Assembly (NCBI GenBank): GCA_021152555.1
Contig: JAGKVE010000005.1
Location: 1 to 64,000, forward strand
DNA length: 64,000 bases
Source: Bacteroidia bacterium
GTDB lineage: Bacteria; Bacteroidota; Bacteroidia; Bacteroidales; Paludibacteraceae
Reading direction: 5' to 3'
Position numbers and translations under genes: made by a program
Notes under the pieces: generated by a model
The model's database searches: none
What the model was told of the DNA's origin: nothing
What the model saw: the letters and a program-made list of their open reading frames with translations, nothing else
Part shown: in pieces, positions 18,391-27,044 of the stretch
How the letters are laid out: each line of letters opens with the position of its first letter
How positions within the stretch are numbered: position 1 is the stretch's first letter

Positions 18391-19977
18391 TAGTGTATAT
18401 TGGCTCAAATCTTCTCCTAACGCATTGATGCTTGCGCCGTCAGGAGACATCTGTTGACTAAACGAAACCGCGCCGATAGAACTATTCATGCTTGACTGGA
18501 TAGACACACTCTCGCTGCCTTCTGACGCAGGTAATCCGCTATTCAGTTCGTTTTGGTCAAAAGCATCCTCTTCGTTCTGGAATTTCGCAAATTTACCGCG
18601 GAATCGAAGCCATATACTGTCTGTTGCTCCGTTACGGTGTTTGGCGACTATAATCTGTGCCAAACCACGTAGATCTCTGCCTGTTTTCTCGTCGTTGTAC
18701 ATATGGTAATATTCCGGACGGTGAATGAAACATACCATATCGGCGTCTTGTTCAATAGCGCCGGATTCGCGCAGGTCGCTCAATTGAGGAGTCTTGCCTT
18801 CTATTCCGGTTCGTGCTTCTACACCGCGGTTTAACTGTGACAAGGCGATAATGGGGATATCTAACTCTTTCGCTAATGCTTTGAGGCTTCGGGAGATGAT
18901 AGATACCTCTTGCTCACGGCTGCCGAAAGACGATCCCTGAGCGTTCATCAATTGCAGGTAATCGATGATAATCATTTTGATGCCATGCTCGCGAACTAAC
19001 TTGCGGGCTTTGGAGCGCAATTCGAAAATCGACAATGACGGGGTGTCATCCAAGTATAGCGGTTTGCCCCTCATGATATTGATTTTCGTATTTAGCCGTT
19101 TAGTCTCCTCTTGGCTCATCTTGCCTGTTTTGATACGGTCGCCTTCCAACTCGCAGACGTTCATAATCAAACGGTTTATCAACTGTACGTTACTCATCTC
19201 AAGCGAGAAAATAGCAACCGGTATATTGCGGTCTACTGCCATGTTTTTCGCCATAGACAGGACGAAGGCTGTCTTACCCATCGCCGGACGGGCGGCTATG
19301 ATAATCAGGTCAGGAGTCTGCCAACCGGATGTGATCTTGTCTAAGGCGTTGAAACCGGAAGGAATACCCGATATAGAACCCGTGTTTTTGGCGGCTTTCT
19401 CCATTCGCTTGAAAGCCTCTTCAATAACAGGATCTATCTGCGTTACGTCGCGTTTTTGCGAACGTTGGGAAATCTCGAAGATGCCGCTCTCGGCTTCTTG
19501 CATCAGTTCATCTACGTCTTGCGTTTCGTCGAAACCTTTCTCTTCTATTTGTGCCGCCAGCGCAATCATGTCACGCGCTGTCGCTTTCTTCGAGATAATC
19601 TCCGCGTGATAGCGCAGGTGGGCTGTCGAGGCTACGCGGCGTGTCAGGTCCGCCAGATAAACGGCGCCGCCGGCCTTTTCAAGTGTTCCCAGTGCCCGCA
19701 TCTTCTCGCCTACGGACAATATATCTACGGGCTTGTCTTGGGATGCCAACTCACGGATAGCCTCGTAAACCATACGGTTCTGGTCCTTGTAAAAGACCTC
19801 TGGACGCAACAAATCCGCTACTGTGGAGTAGGCTTCTTTCTCTATCATCAATGCGCCGAGAACGGAGTCTTCCAACTCCGGGGCCTGAGGGGGCAGCTTG
19901 CCAAACTCGTTGGCGCCTACCTTGATGATTGTAGGGGTTTGAGTACGTTTGCGGCTATTCTTGTTTGAGTCTGCCAT
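18388..19977 (-). CDS. dnaB: replicative DNA helicase DnaB
   Basis: Hexameric 5'-3' helicase of the replication fork. 529 residues. The N-terminal domain begins near residue 25 (PPQAPELEDSVLGALMIE). The RecA-like motor carries Walker A AARPAMGKTAF, DnaB motifs SLEMSNVQL and IIIDYLQLM, and the Arg-finger-region signature SDLRESGAIEQDAD. No intein is present. The start ATG at 19977 lies 23 bases inside meaB, an out-of-frame overlap implying coupled expression. The C-terminal tail of about 60 residues is Ser/Asn-rich. Confidence 0.96.
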   Translation of the reverse strand: MADSNKNSRKRTQTPTIIKVGANEFGKLPPQAPELEDSVLGALMIEKEAYSTVADLLRPEVFYKDQNRMVYEAIRELASQDKPVDILSVGEKMRALGTLEKAGGAVYLADLTRRVASTAHLRYHAEIISKKATARDMIALAAQIEEKGFDETQDVDELMQEAESGIFEISQRSQKRDVTQIDPVIEEAFKRMEKAAKNTGSISGIPSGFNALDKITSGWQTPDLIIIAARPAMGKTAFVLSMAKNMAVDRNIPVAIFSLEMSNVQLINRLIMNVCELEGDRIKTGKMSQEETKRLNTKINIMRGKPLYLDDTPSLSIFELRSKARKLVREHGIKMIIIDYLQLMNAQGSSFGSREQEVSIISRSLKALAKELDIPIIALSQLNRGVEARTGIEGKTPQLSDLRESGAIEQDADMVCFIHRPEYYHMYNDEKTGRDLRGLAQIIVAKHRNGATDSIWLRFRGKFAKFQNEEDAFDQNELNSGLPASEGSESVSIQSSMNSSIGAVSFSQQMSPDGASINALGEDLSQYTL

Positions 19978-21052
19978 ATTCTGTTAATAAATTATGCGCT
20001 GCAATAAAACTGCTTATTTCGTTGTTCAGCACCTGTCGTTCTGCTACTTCTATCTGATGCTCCATTTGTGTGCTCTTGTAGAAGCCGTCCAATAGTGCCT
20101 GATTGATTGTTTCGTACATCCAGTACTTGGCTTGTTCGGTTCGATGGGCTTCAAAGTAACCGTTTTGTTTGGTGAATGCAATATACTCTTCAATGTTTTT
20201 CCAAACGTCCATCACACCGCTATGGTCAATGGATGAGCAGCATATAGCTTCCGGTTTCCAGCCTGATTCGGGTGGGGGAAACAAAGCCAGTGCATTTTTG
20301 AAGCTTACGCGCGCGGCGCGCGCACGTTCAATATTATTTCCATCGCATTTGTTGATTGCAATGCCGTCCGCCATTTCCATGATGCCGCGTTTGATACCTT
20401 GCAATTCATCGCCGGTGCCGGTCACTTGTAGCAGCAGAAAGTAATCCACCATGGAGTGGGCAGCCGTCTCGGACTGTCCTACGCCGACGGTCTCTAACAG
20501 AATGGTGTCAAATCCTGCCGCTTCGCATAATACAATCGTCTCGCGTGTTTTGCGTGCCACGCCGCCTAATGAACCCGCTGACGGGCTGGGACGGATGAAT
20601 GCATTGGACTTGACGGATAACTCATTCATGCGCGTCTTGTCTCCGAGAATCGAACCTTTGCTGCGCTCGCTTGACGGGTCGATAGCCAGTACCGCCAAGT
20701 GTTTCCCGTTATCGCATAACTCGCTTCCTAACGCTTCAATAAAGGTCGATTTACCTGCTCCTGGTACACCTGTTATACCTACACGGATGGAATGGCCGGC
20801 GTATGGAAGGCACAGCTCAATTACTTTTTGTGCAATCGCTTGGTCGGCTAACAGATTACTCTCTACCAGAGTTACTGCCTGACTGAGAACCGTCATGTCG
20901 CCGCGACGGATGCCCTCGAAGTATTCTTCGGGGCTCAGTACCGTCTTCTTGCGGTGGAAAGTGGCGTAGGGATTGACGCTTGGCAGGTTCGGTACACCTG
21001 CATTAACTGTCAGACCCTTGTATTCTGCACTATTTTCAGGATGGTCTATCAT
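19955..21052 (-). CDS. meaB: methylmalonyl-CoA mutase-associated GTPase
   Basis: G3E-family GTPase of 365 residues that chaperones adenosylcobalamin loading and protection of methylmalonyl-CoA mutase. P-loop GVPGAGKSTFIEALG, DPSSERSKGSILGDKTRM switch region, ETVGVGQSE (G3-like) and the base-specificity NKCD are present. The mutase genes are not in this window, so here it sits among replication and (p)ppGpp genes. The ATG overlaps the DUF1573 stop (ATGA), and its 3' end overlaps dnaB. Confidence 0.92.
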   Translation of the reverse strand: MIDHPENSAEYKGLTVNAGVPNLPSVNPYATFHRKKTVLSPEEYFEGIRRGDMTVLSQAVTLVESNLLADQAIAQKVIELCLPYAGHSIRVGITGVPGAGKSTFIEALGSELCDNGKHLAVLAIDPSSERSKGSILGDKTRMNELSVKSNAFIRPSPSAGSLGGVARKTRETIVLCEAAGFDTILLETVGVGQSETAAHSMVDYFLLLQVTGTGDELQGIKRGIMEMADGIAINKCDGNNIERARAARVSFKNALALFPPPESGWKPEAICCSSIDHSGVMDVWKNIEEYIAFTKQNGYFEAHRTEQAKYWMYETINQALLDGFYKSTQMEHQIEVAERQVLNNEISSFIAAHNLLTEYGRLKQE

Positions 21053-22128
21053 TCAACGGAAAACGATACTTTCACTTTCTTATTGGGCACTTTGTAGTCG
21101 TTGCTGATGATGACAACTTCGCGGTTGTAGGTGCCGGGTTGAAGACCTTTGGTGTTCATCTCAATGGCAATAGCACCTTTTTTGCCGGATTTAATGGCCT
21201 TGCAGGGCTTGATGACAAGGGCTCTGTCGGTAGAGTACGCACGGCGGATTTCCAATGGGTTGACACCGATGTTCTTTACCTCCACTTTGCCTTTCAGCAC
21301 TTTGCCTGCTGCGGCTTTGCCTAAATCAATGGAAGATGCAGACTCGATAATCGGTGCCTGCTGTTTCTCCTCAACGCTGAGGGCCGAGAAATCTTCTACG
21401 ATATTGGCTTTGACTGTCAGTTTGAAGGGTTCGCTGATGTTTTGCTTGCCGTCAATGACAACATAAGCGTAAGCCTCGACCGGGCCATATAACTTAGTGG
21501 CTTTGGTGTCAAACGAGAAGATGACTTTGCCTACTTTCTCCGGCGGAACGGTTGCCAATGTAACCTGATGGGCAAGGAATGCGTCTGCTGCGCTTGTTGC
21601 TAACTCTACATTGTGTTCTGCTTTGCTCCAGTTAGCGTATTCCAGTTCGCCGCCTTTCACTTCACCTTTTTTCAGCGTACCCAAATCCAGAGTTTTGCTC
21701 TTCATGCTCAACTCACCTACAGAGATGGGGTATTTGTTTACAGGCTGAGCGGCCTTGGGAATCACTTCTCCTTTGATATAAACGCGTACGGTAGGCTCTT
21801 TGGCGTTCGATGTGATGGTTACGGTTTTCTGGAAACGTCCGGGACGGCCGTTCGGGTTATAGGTAACGGTGATGCTGCCTGTCTGACCCGGCTCTATCGG
21901 CTCTTTGGTCCATGTAGGGGTCGTACAACCGCAACTGGCACGCACGTTGCTCAGTACCAGCGGACTCATACCTTCGTTCTTGAATTCAAATACTACTGAT
22001 ACACGGCCGTCTTCTTCGTGAATCTTTCCGAAGTCATGCTCAGTCTTCTCAAATGTGATTACCGGCTCTTGACCCATCATGGCTACTGCTACGAGAGCCA
22101 TGCAGAGAGTACTAAAAATCTTTTTCAT
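21049..22128 (-). CDS. exported DUF1573 protein with two domains
   Basis: Exported protein of 359 residues; signal peptide 1-19. It carries a DUF1573 (ASPM/SPD-2/Hydin-like) beta-sandwich with the hallmark ASCGCTTPTW at about 64-73 and FEFKNEG before it. A second repeat near 265-355 has the pattern LGKAAAGKVLKGKVEVKNIG without the Cys pair. A long family of this type is widespread in Bacteroidota; function is not established, with periplasmic or surface beta-scaffold roles proposed. Lies between relA/spoT (48-base gap) and meaB (ATGA overlap). Confidence 0.85.
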   Translation of the reverse strand: MKKIFSTLCMALVAVAMMGQEPVITFEKTEHDFGKIHEEDGRVSVVFEFKNEGMSPLVLSNVRASCGCTTPTWTKEPIEPGQTGSITVTYNPNGRPGRFQKTVTITSNAKEPTVRVYIKGEVIPKAAQPVNKYPISVGELSMKSKTLDLGTLKKGEVKGGELEYANWSKAEHNVELATSAADAFLAHQVTLATVPPEKVGKVIFSFDTKATKLYGPVEAYAYVVIDGKQNISEPFKLTVKANIVEDFSALSVEEKQQAPIIESASSIDLGKAAAGKVLKGKVEVKNIGVNPLEIRRAYSTDRALVIKPCKAIKSGKKGAIAIEMNTKGLQPGTYNREVVIISNDYKVPNKKVKVSFSVE

Positions 22129-22176
22129 ACGATAATTATTTTAGCTGTCTGATTGTTAATTGTCACTTTTTATCTT

Positions 22177-24426
22177 TCAACTTTCAACAATCCGTCTCAC
22201 TTCCTTGATGTCCTCTATCTTCCGGATTGCTTTCAGCAGTTCGTCTAGTTCTGAACGGTCATATACGTAAATCTCCATCGTTCCTTTGAAAATGCCGTCT
22301 TCGCTGGACATGTTGATGGAACGCATGTTGATGTGAAAATCCGTCGTGATGGCTTGCAGCACTTGGATGAATACACCGAATTTGTCTATTCCCTTCAGTT
22401 CTATCGTTTCTACGAATGACTGGACGCGGTGGGTGTTCCATGTCGCTGAGTAGATTCGTTTGCCGTAACTTGTCTTCAGCAGGTTCGCTTCCGGGCAGTC
22501 AATCTTATGAATATGCATCGTACCGCGTTCGTCCAGATAACCTAATACTTCGTCGCCTGGAATAGGATGGCAGCAGTTGCTCAGAATATAATCTTTCCCG
22601 AAATTCTCGTCTGTCAGCACAATCGCGTGCGGTTGCCCTTTTTTCGGCTTGACTACTTCTTGCGGTTGGTCGTTTTCACCTTTGAGCGGCTGGGAATTGT
22701 TGTTGCGTTTCCCGATAAATGGGACGTAGGATAGCAGACTGCGTCTCGGGAATACGATATCATGAAAGTCGTTCAGCCGGATAGTGCCTTGCCCTACTTG
22801 CAGATACAACTCGTTCGGAGAGCGCATCTGGTAATGGTTCAGCAGTTTTTGAAGGGCCATGTCGCGGTTGGCTCGTAACTCGCTGTCCATATTGATGGCG
22901 TCTTCTACCAGTTGTTCGCCGTGATGCATGTAACGTCTCTCTTCGCGGCGGAAATACTGGCTCAGACAGTTACGGGCTTTCGCGGTCGTAATCATGTTCA
23001 TCCATTCTTTCTGGGGATGCTGGCTGTTGGAAGTAAGTACTTCTACTTGGTCTCCGCCCTTCAGACGGTACGACAGAGGTACTAAGGCATGGTTCACTTT
23101 CGCGCCGATACAGTGTTCGCCAAGCTCCGAGTGAAGCATGAACGCAAAATCCAATGCTGTTGAACCCAATGGCATTGTCTTGACTTCGCCTTTCGGAGTG
23201 AATACAAACACTTCCTGGGCAAACAAGTTCAACTTGAAGGTGCCGAGGAACTCCATCGCGTCTTTTTCCGGATGGGCAAGTATCTCCTTGATTTCTTGGA
23301 GCCATTTGTCCAATTCAGAATCGTCTGACTCGCCGGTCTTGTATTTCCAATGTGCGGCGTAGCCGTGTTCTGCTATCTCATGCATGCGGTCGGTGCGGAT
23401 CTGGACTTCAACCCATTGACCGTTGTTTGCCATGACGGTCACATGAAGCGCTTCGTAGCCGTTGGATTTGGGCGTGGATATCCAGTCACGGATCCGCTCG
23501 GGATGTGGACGGTAAATCTCCGTAATTGCCGAGTAAATCATCCAGCACTGGTCTTTCTCGCTCATCGACTCGTTTGGTGTGAAGATAATACGAACCGCCA
23601 TCAGGTCATATACGTCTTCGAACGAGCATTGCTGGCGCATCATCTTCTTCCAGATTGAGAAAACCGACTTGATGCGGGCTTTCATCGAGAACTGGTAACC
23701 CATGCTGGTCAGACGTTCACGGATAGGTTCGGAAAAGTGCTCATAGGTCTCCATCTGACCCGCTTTCACCTGCTCCAGTTTGTCATGGATATCTTGCCAT
23801 GTGTCAGGATGCTCGTATTTGAAACTCAGGTCCTCCAATTCTGTCTTGATGGGGAAAAGACCTAAGCGGTGAGCCAGCGGAGCGTAGATGTATTGCGTCT
23901 CGCCGGCAATCTTGTATTGCTTGTCCTTGGGCTGCGCACCAAGAGTACGCATGTTATGAAGCCGGTCGGCTATCTTGATAAGCACTACGCGGATGTCGTC
24001 ACTGATAGTCAGCAACAGCTTGCGGAAGTTCTCGGCCTGCTCGCTCGCCTGATCGCCGAACACACCACCGCTGATCTTTGTCAGACCGTCTACAATCTGC
24101 GCAATCTTGTCGCCGAACAGACCAGCTATGTCTTCTACACTGTAATCCGTGTCTTCTACCACATCGTGCAGCAAGGCCGAACATATACTGGTACTGCCAA
24201 GACCGATCTCGCGCACGCAGATACGCGCGACAGCGAGCGGGTGCATTATATAAGGTTCGCCGCTCAAGCGACGCACTCCGTAATGCGCCTTGTGGGCAAA
24301 ATTGAACGCATGCGTAATCAACTCCGTCTTCTGACGATGGGGAGTGCGCGCATAATCGTCTAACAACGCCTCAAACTCGCGTTGGATCATTTGCTCTTCT
24401 GCCTGTGTAAATTCGCTTTTCTGCAT
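22177..24426 (-). CDS. bifunctional (p)ppGpp synthetase/hydrolase (RelA/SpoT homologue)
   Basis: I chose the ATG at 24426 (749 residues) because the promoter ends only 20 bases upstream and the longer frame would begin with TTG at the transcription start. Domain order: HD hydrolase (HAFNFAHKAHYGVRRL ... LLHDVVEDTDYS), nucleotidyltransferase/synthetase (DWISTPKSNGYEALHV), TGS (EVFVFTPKGEV), helical region, C-terminal ACT (about 675-749). Both catalytic signatures are intact, so it should make and degrade the alarmone in the stringent response. Sole apparent promoter-proximal gene of the 15-kb minus-strand gene run. Confidence 0.95.
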   Translation of the reverse strand: MQKSEFTQAEEQMIQREFEALLDDYARTPHRQKTELITHAFNFAHKAHYGVRRLSGEPYIMHPLAVARICVREIGLGSTSICSALLHDVVEDTDYSVEDIAGLFGDKIAQIVDGLTKISGGVFGDQASEQAENFRKLLLTISDDIRVVLIKIADRLHNMRTLGAQPKDKQYKIAGETQYIYAPLAHRLGLFPIKTELEDLSFKYEHPDTWQDIHDKLEQVKAGQMETYEHFSEPIRERLTSMGYQFSMKARIKSVFSIWKKMMRQQCSFEDVYDLMAVRIIFTPNESMSEKDQCWMIYSAITEIYRPHPERIRDWISTPKSNGYEALHVTVMANNGQWVEVQIRTDRMHEIAEHGYAAHWKYKTGESDDSELDKWLQEIKEILAHPEKDAMEFLGTFKLNLFAQEVFVFTPKGEVKTMPLGSTALDFAFMLHSELGEHCIGAKVNHALVPLSYRLKGGDQVEVLTSNSQHPQKEWMNMITTAKARNCLSQYFRREERRYMHHGEQLVEDAINMDSELRANRDMALQKLLNHYQMRSPNELYLQVGQGTIRLNDFHDIVFPRRSLLSYVPFIGKRNNNSQPLKGENDQPQEVVKPKKGQPHAIVLTDENFGKDYILSNCCHPIPGDEVLGYLDERGTMHIHKIDCPEANLLKTSYGKRIYSATWNTHRVQSFVETIELKGIDKFGVFIQVLQAITTDFHINMRSINMSSEDGIFKGTMEIYVYDRSELDELLKAIRKIEDIKEVRRIVES

Positions 24427-24445
24427 ATACACGCTCAATCGACCG

Positions 24446-24477
24446 CAAAATTACAAAAAATATTTTATATACGCAAG
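24446..24477 (-). promoter_or_regulatory. promoter of the relA/spoT-led gene run
   Basis: On the minus strand: CTTG (24477-24474), a 20-base spacer, TAATTTTG (24453-24446). The predicted transcription start is near 24440, so the leader is only about 15 nucleotides. Confidence 0.75.
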
Positions 24478-24527
24478 CCCGCGCGCATAAAAAACGAAAA
24501 AAAACACCTTTTGGCATAAATTTTGAC

Positions 24528-24562
24528 TAAATATCAAATAACAAATACCAAATATCAAATAA
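24528..24562. repeat. ATATCAAATA/ACAAATACC short repeats
   Basis: AAATATCAAATA occurs twice, separated by ACAAATACC, between the divergent relA/spoT and amidase genes, just upstream of a -7 box. Confidence 0.7.
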
Positions 24563-24568
24563 TTTTTG

Positions 24569-24576
24569 TACCTTTG
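24569..24576 (+). promoter_or_regulatory. -7 box of the amidase-MlaD operon
   Basis: TACCTTTG followed by CAACCG fits the -7 element of the other promoters here and lies 23 bases before the ATG. No TTTG is found 19-21 bases upstream, so the -33 part is weak or absent. Confidence 0.5.
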
Positions 24577-24598
24577 CAACCGATTAAATTGCCTTATT

Positions 24599-25690
24599 AT
24601 GCGGAAATATCTGTTTTTGATAATTGCAGCATGTCTCGCGCTGGCGGCTTCCGCCGGTGATACATATACCGTTGTGCTCGATCCGGGGCATGGAGGAAAA
24701 GACCCCGGGGCGGTAGGAGCGTTCTCCAAAGAGAAGGATCTCAACCTCAAACTCGCGCTGCAAGTAGGCAAAATTATGGAGGAACAATATCCCGACGTCA
24801 AGGTCGTTTATACCCGCTCAACCGATATCTTCATTCCTTTGCAGGAACGCGCGGATATCGCCAACAAAGCCAACGCCGACCTCTTCATCTCCATTCACGC
24901 GAACTCTTCCGAATCGAAAAAACCGCGTGGCGTAGAAACATTTATACTCGGTACTGACAAAGCGGAGAAGAATCTGAATGTCGCCATGAGGGAGAATGCT
25001 GTGATGAAACTGGAGGCGGATTATAAGACTACATATCACGGCTTTGACCCGAATTCGATTGATTCATATATTATGTTCGAACTCATGCAGAATATCTATA
25101 TGGACCAGTCGTTGCAGTTTGCCGAGCAGGTGCAGAAACGGTTTGTCGGCCATCTCAACCGCTCCGACAGAGGCGTGCAGCAGGCCTCTTTCTGGGTTCT
25201 GCTCAAAACGGCTTGCCCGTCGATATTGTTCGAAATGGGGTTCATTTCCAACCCTGAAGAAGAGCGCTTCTTGAATCAGGAGACATCGATGGCGCAGATG
25301 GCGAACGCGTTGGTCAACGCTTTGGGCGCATACACACACAAGCAGGCGGTCAAAAAAGAAACATTGGTCATAGAGAGTTCGAAGGTAAATCGGACCGATG
25401 TCGGACCGGCATCGGACCTGCATCGGGAGATAAACAAAAACGGGCAAAGTAATGGTACCGTTCGCCAGGCTCCCAAAATGACCTATTACGCTGTACAGAT
25501 ATGTGCTGTAAAAGCATTGCTTGCCCCGATGGACCCGAAACTCAAAGGGCAGGAGTGCGGGTATATCAGAAATGGCGACTGGTATAAATATTACACTGCC
25601 GCGGATACGGATAGGAATAAAGTCGTCCAAGCCCAAAAGGAACTCAAACGGCTCTTCCCGGATTGCTGGATTATCAAGTTTGAGAAATAA
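24599..25690 (+). CDS. N-acetylmuramoyl-L-alanine amidase with SPOR-like C-terminus
   Basis: I took the ATG at 24599 (363 residues) since MRKYLFLIIAACLALAASA is a clear signal peptide. Amidase_3 domain at about 20-240: DPGHGGKDPGA (Zn His), E near DLFISIHANSSES (Zn His) and the catalytic-type Glu in SILFEMGFISNPEEE. It cleaves the amide between MurNAc and L-Ala of the stem peptide, as in daughter-cell separation. The last 70 residues (YYAVQICAVK ... WYKYYTAADT) resemble a SPOR septal peptidoglycan-binding domain. Upstream of mlaD, 64 bases apart. Confidence 0.92.
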   Translation: MRKYLFLIIAACLALAASAGDTYTVVLDPGHGGKDPGAVGAFSKEKDLNLKLALQVGKIMEEQYPDVKVVYTRSTDIFIPLQERADIANKANADLFISIHANSSESKKPRGVETFILGTDKAEKNLNVAMRENAVMKLEADYKTTYHGFDPNSIDSYIMFELMQNIYMDQSLQFAEQVQKRFVGHLNRSDRGVQQASFWVLLKTACPSILFEMGFISNPEEERFLNQETSMAQMANALVNALGAYTHKQAVKKETLVIESSKVNRTDVGPASDLHREINKNGQSNGTVRQAPKMTYYAVQICAVKALLAPMDPKLKGQECGYIRNGDWYKYYTAADTDRNKVVQAQKELKRLFPDCWIIKFEK

Positions 25691-25754
25691 CTGACAATCC
25701 ACGGCTTTCAACTTTTGACTTTTGACTAAAAAAATAATTTTTAATTTACTTTAT

Positions 25755-26660
25755 ATGAAATACGCACGGGAAATAAAGGTTGGCGTTTTGGCTGCCGTTT
25801 GTCTTTTCTTGCTGTTCTTTGGTTTTAATTTCCTCAAAGGCGTCAATATCTTCTCGCCTACCAATTCCTTCCACGGTACATACTACAACCTCCATGGGTT
25901 GGAGGAGCAAGCCGCCGTGTATATCCGCGGACATAAAGTAGGCCAGGTGGACGCTATTCATTATGATTTTGCGCGCGATAGTGCTTTTACTATTGATATC
26001 TCTATCAGAAAAGACATCGCTTTGCCGCAGGGAACCCGGATGGCGCTCATTGCCGATGGTCTCCTTGGCGGCATGGCTATCGAACTCCAAATGCCCTCAC
26101 CAATCACCAATGACCAATCACCAATCGCCCACGGCGCTTTCCTTCCTACTACCTACGTCCTAGGACTCATGGAGAGCCTGCAAGGCGAATTGTTGGCGCA
26201 TGTTGATCAGGCGGTGCAGGGTGTGGATTCGCTCATCGCTGAACTCCACGGGCAAGTGGAAGGTGACCACCTCAAATCAGCACTCACTAACGTGGACCGT
26301 GTTTCAGGAGACCTTACGGTCGTTTCCTCCGACCTCAAGAAACTGATGAATAACCAGGTGCCGCGCATTGTCAACAATGCAGACACGGTTGTAGCTAATC
26401 TCAATACGGTCATAGCCGACATCAAAGAGGCGGACCTCAAATCCACTGTCGCACGGGTGGACAAAACGGTCGATAATGTCAACGGACTCGTTTCTGACGT
26501 TCGGTCGCAGGAAGGCACACTTGGGCAGCTTATTTATAATAAGTCACTATACAACCACATTGACGCTACGGTTGTTTCCGCTGATTCGCTACTGACGGAC
26601 CTCAAGGCACATCCGAAACGATACGTGCAATTCTCGCTTTTCGGGAAAAAAGAAAAATAA
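25755..26660 (+). CDS. MlaD/MCE-domain phospholipid-trafficking protein
   Basis: The ATG at 25755 gives 301 residues. One N-terminal transmembrane helix (about 10-27) is followed by an MCE domain (about 38-115: VYIRGHKVGQVDAIHYD, DGLLGGMAIEL). The C-terminal part is a long heptad-like helical region (about 140-285). This fits a periplasmic substrate-binding subunit of an Mla-type lipid transporter. The ATPase and permease are not adjacent. Residues about 114-126 (SPITNDQSPIAH) are encoded by an ACCAATC-type simple repeat and look like a recent in-frame insertion just after the MCE fold. Confidence 0.88.
   Translation: MKYAREIKVGVLAAVCLFLLFFGFNFLKGVNIFSPTNSFHGTYYNLHGLEEQAAVYIRGHKVGQVDAIHYDFARDSAFTIDISIRKDIALPQGTRMALIADGLLGGMAIELQMPSPITNDQSPIAHGAFLPTTYVLGLMESLQGELLAHVDQAVQGVDSLIAELHGQVEGDHLKSALTNVDRVSGDLTVVSSDLKKLMNNQVPRIVNNADTVVANLNTVIADIKEADLKSTVARVDKTVDNVNGLVSDVRSQEGTLGQLIYNKSLYNHIDATVVSADSLLTDLKAHPKRYVQFSLFGKKEK
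26097..26131. repeat. in-frame ACCAATC/ACCAATG repeat inside mlaD
   Basis: About four ACCAATN units within the coding sequence. The 16-mer ATGACCAATCACCAAT also occurs just after dnaA (28406-28421). Confidence 0.8.
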
Positions 26661-26730
26661 GTGTTGAAAATTTGCGGGGAACATCTGTTCCACAATTTGT
26701 AGATTTTCTAAACTGTAAATAATTTCAACT

Positions 26731-26771
26731 GTGCGCAATGCCCTATAAATTCGGCGTTGCGCACTTTTTTT
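26731..26771 (+). terminator. rho-independent terminator after mlaD
   Basis: The arms GTGCGCAATGCC (26731-26742) and GGCGTTGCGCAC (26753-26764) form a 12-bp stem with one G-U, a 10-base loop and seven T (26765-26771). Confidence 0.92.
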
Positions 26772-26872
26772 CAACAAAATCAAAATGATACTTGCATATG
26801 TCAAACGACCTATAAATCAAGAGGTTAGAATTGGCTTTTTTTTGTAACTCGCTGAAATATAATTATTTGTGC

Positions 26873-26899
26873 GTAACTATCACATTATTAGGTAGTTAC
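26873..26899. promoter_or_regulatory. inverted repeat upstream of the dnaA promoter
   Basis: GTAACTA (26873-26879) and TAGTTAC (26893-26899) are perfect arms with a 13-base spacer, 33 bases before the -33 box. Possible operator; no binding protein can be named. Confidence 0.45.
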
Positions 26900-26931
26900 A
26901 AATTTGTGCATTTTTTGCCTTTCATACCAAA

Positions 26932-26963
26932 TTTGCGCATTTCAAAAAAAAGCAGTACCTTTG
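26932..26963 (+). promoter_or_regulatory. dnaA promoter
   Basis: TTTG (26932-26935), a 20-base spacer, TACCTTTG (26956-26963). The predicted leader is about 75 nucleotides. Confidence 0.85.
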
Positions 26964-27044
26964 CATTCGATTTCGGGTCAATAGGCTCGTTATTATTTTG
27001 ACTCCTTATATAAATATATAGGCGTTTTTTAAGAACAAAAAAGA

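Larger units (their letters stand above)
26661..27044. other. intergenic region mlaD-dnaA (384 bases)
   Basis: It holds a strong terminator (26731-26771), an inverted repeat (26873-26899), the dnaA promoter (26932-26963) and an 80-base AT-rich dnaA leader. I see no cluster of TTATCCACA-type DnaA boxes, so there is no support for an origin here. Confidence 0.7.

Noticed and set aside
21934..21950. A perfect sigma54 consensus (TGGCACG-N4-TTGCT) on the plus strand.
   Set aside because: It lies antisense inside the DUF1573 coding sequence over the conserved ASCGC region, with no plus-strand gene downstream. It is a useful reminder that such matches arise by chance.
26661..27044. Possible origin of replication beside dnaA.
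   Set aside because: No cluster of TTATCCACA-like boxes or 13-mer unwinding repeats. In Bacteroidota dnaA is often distant from oriC.
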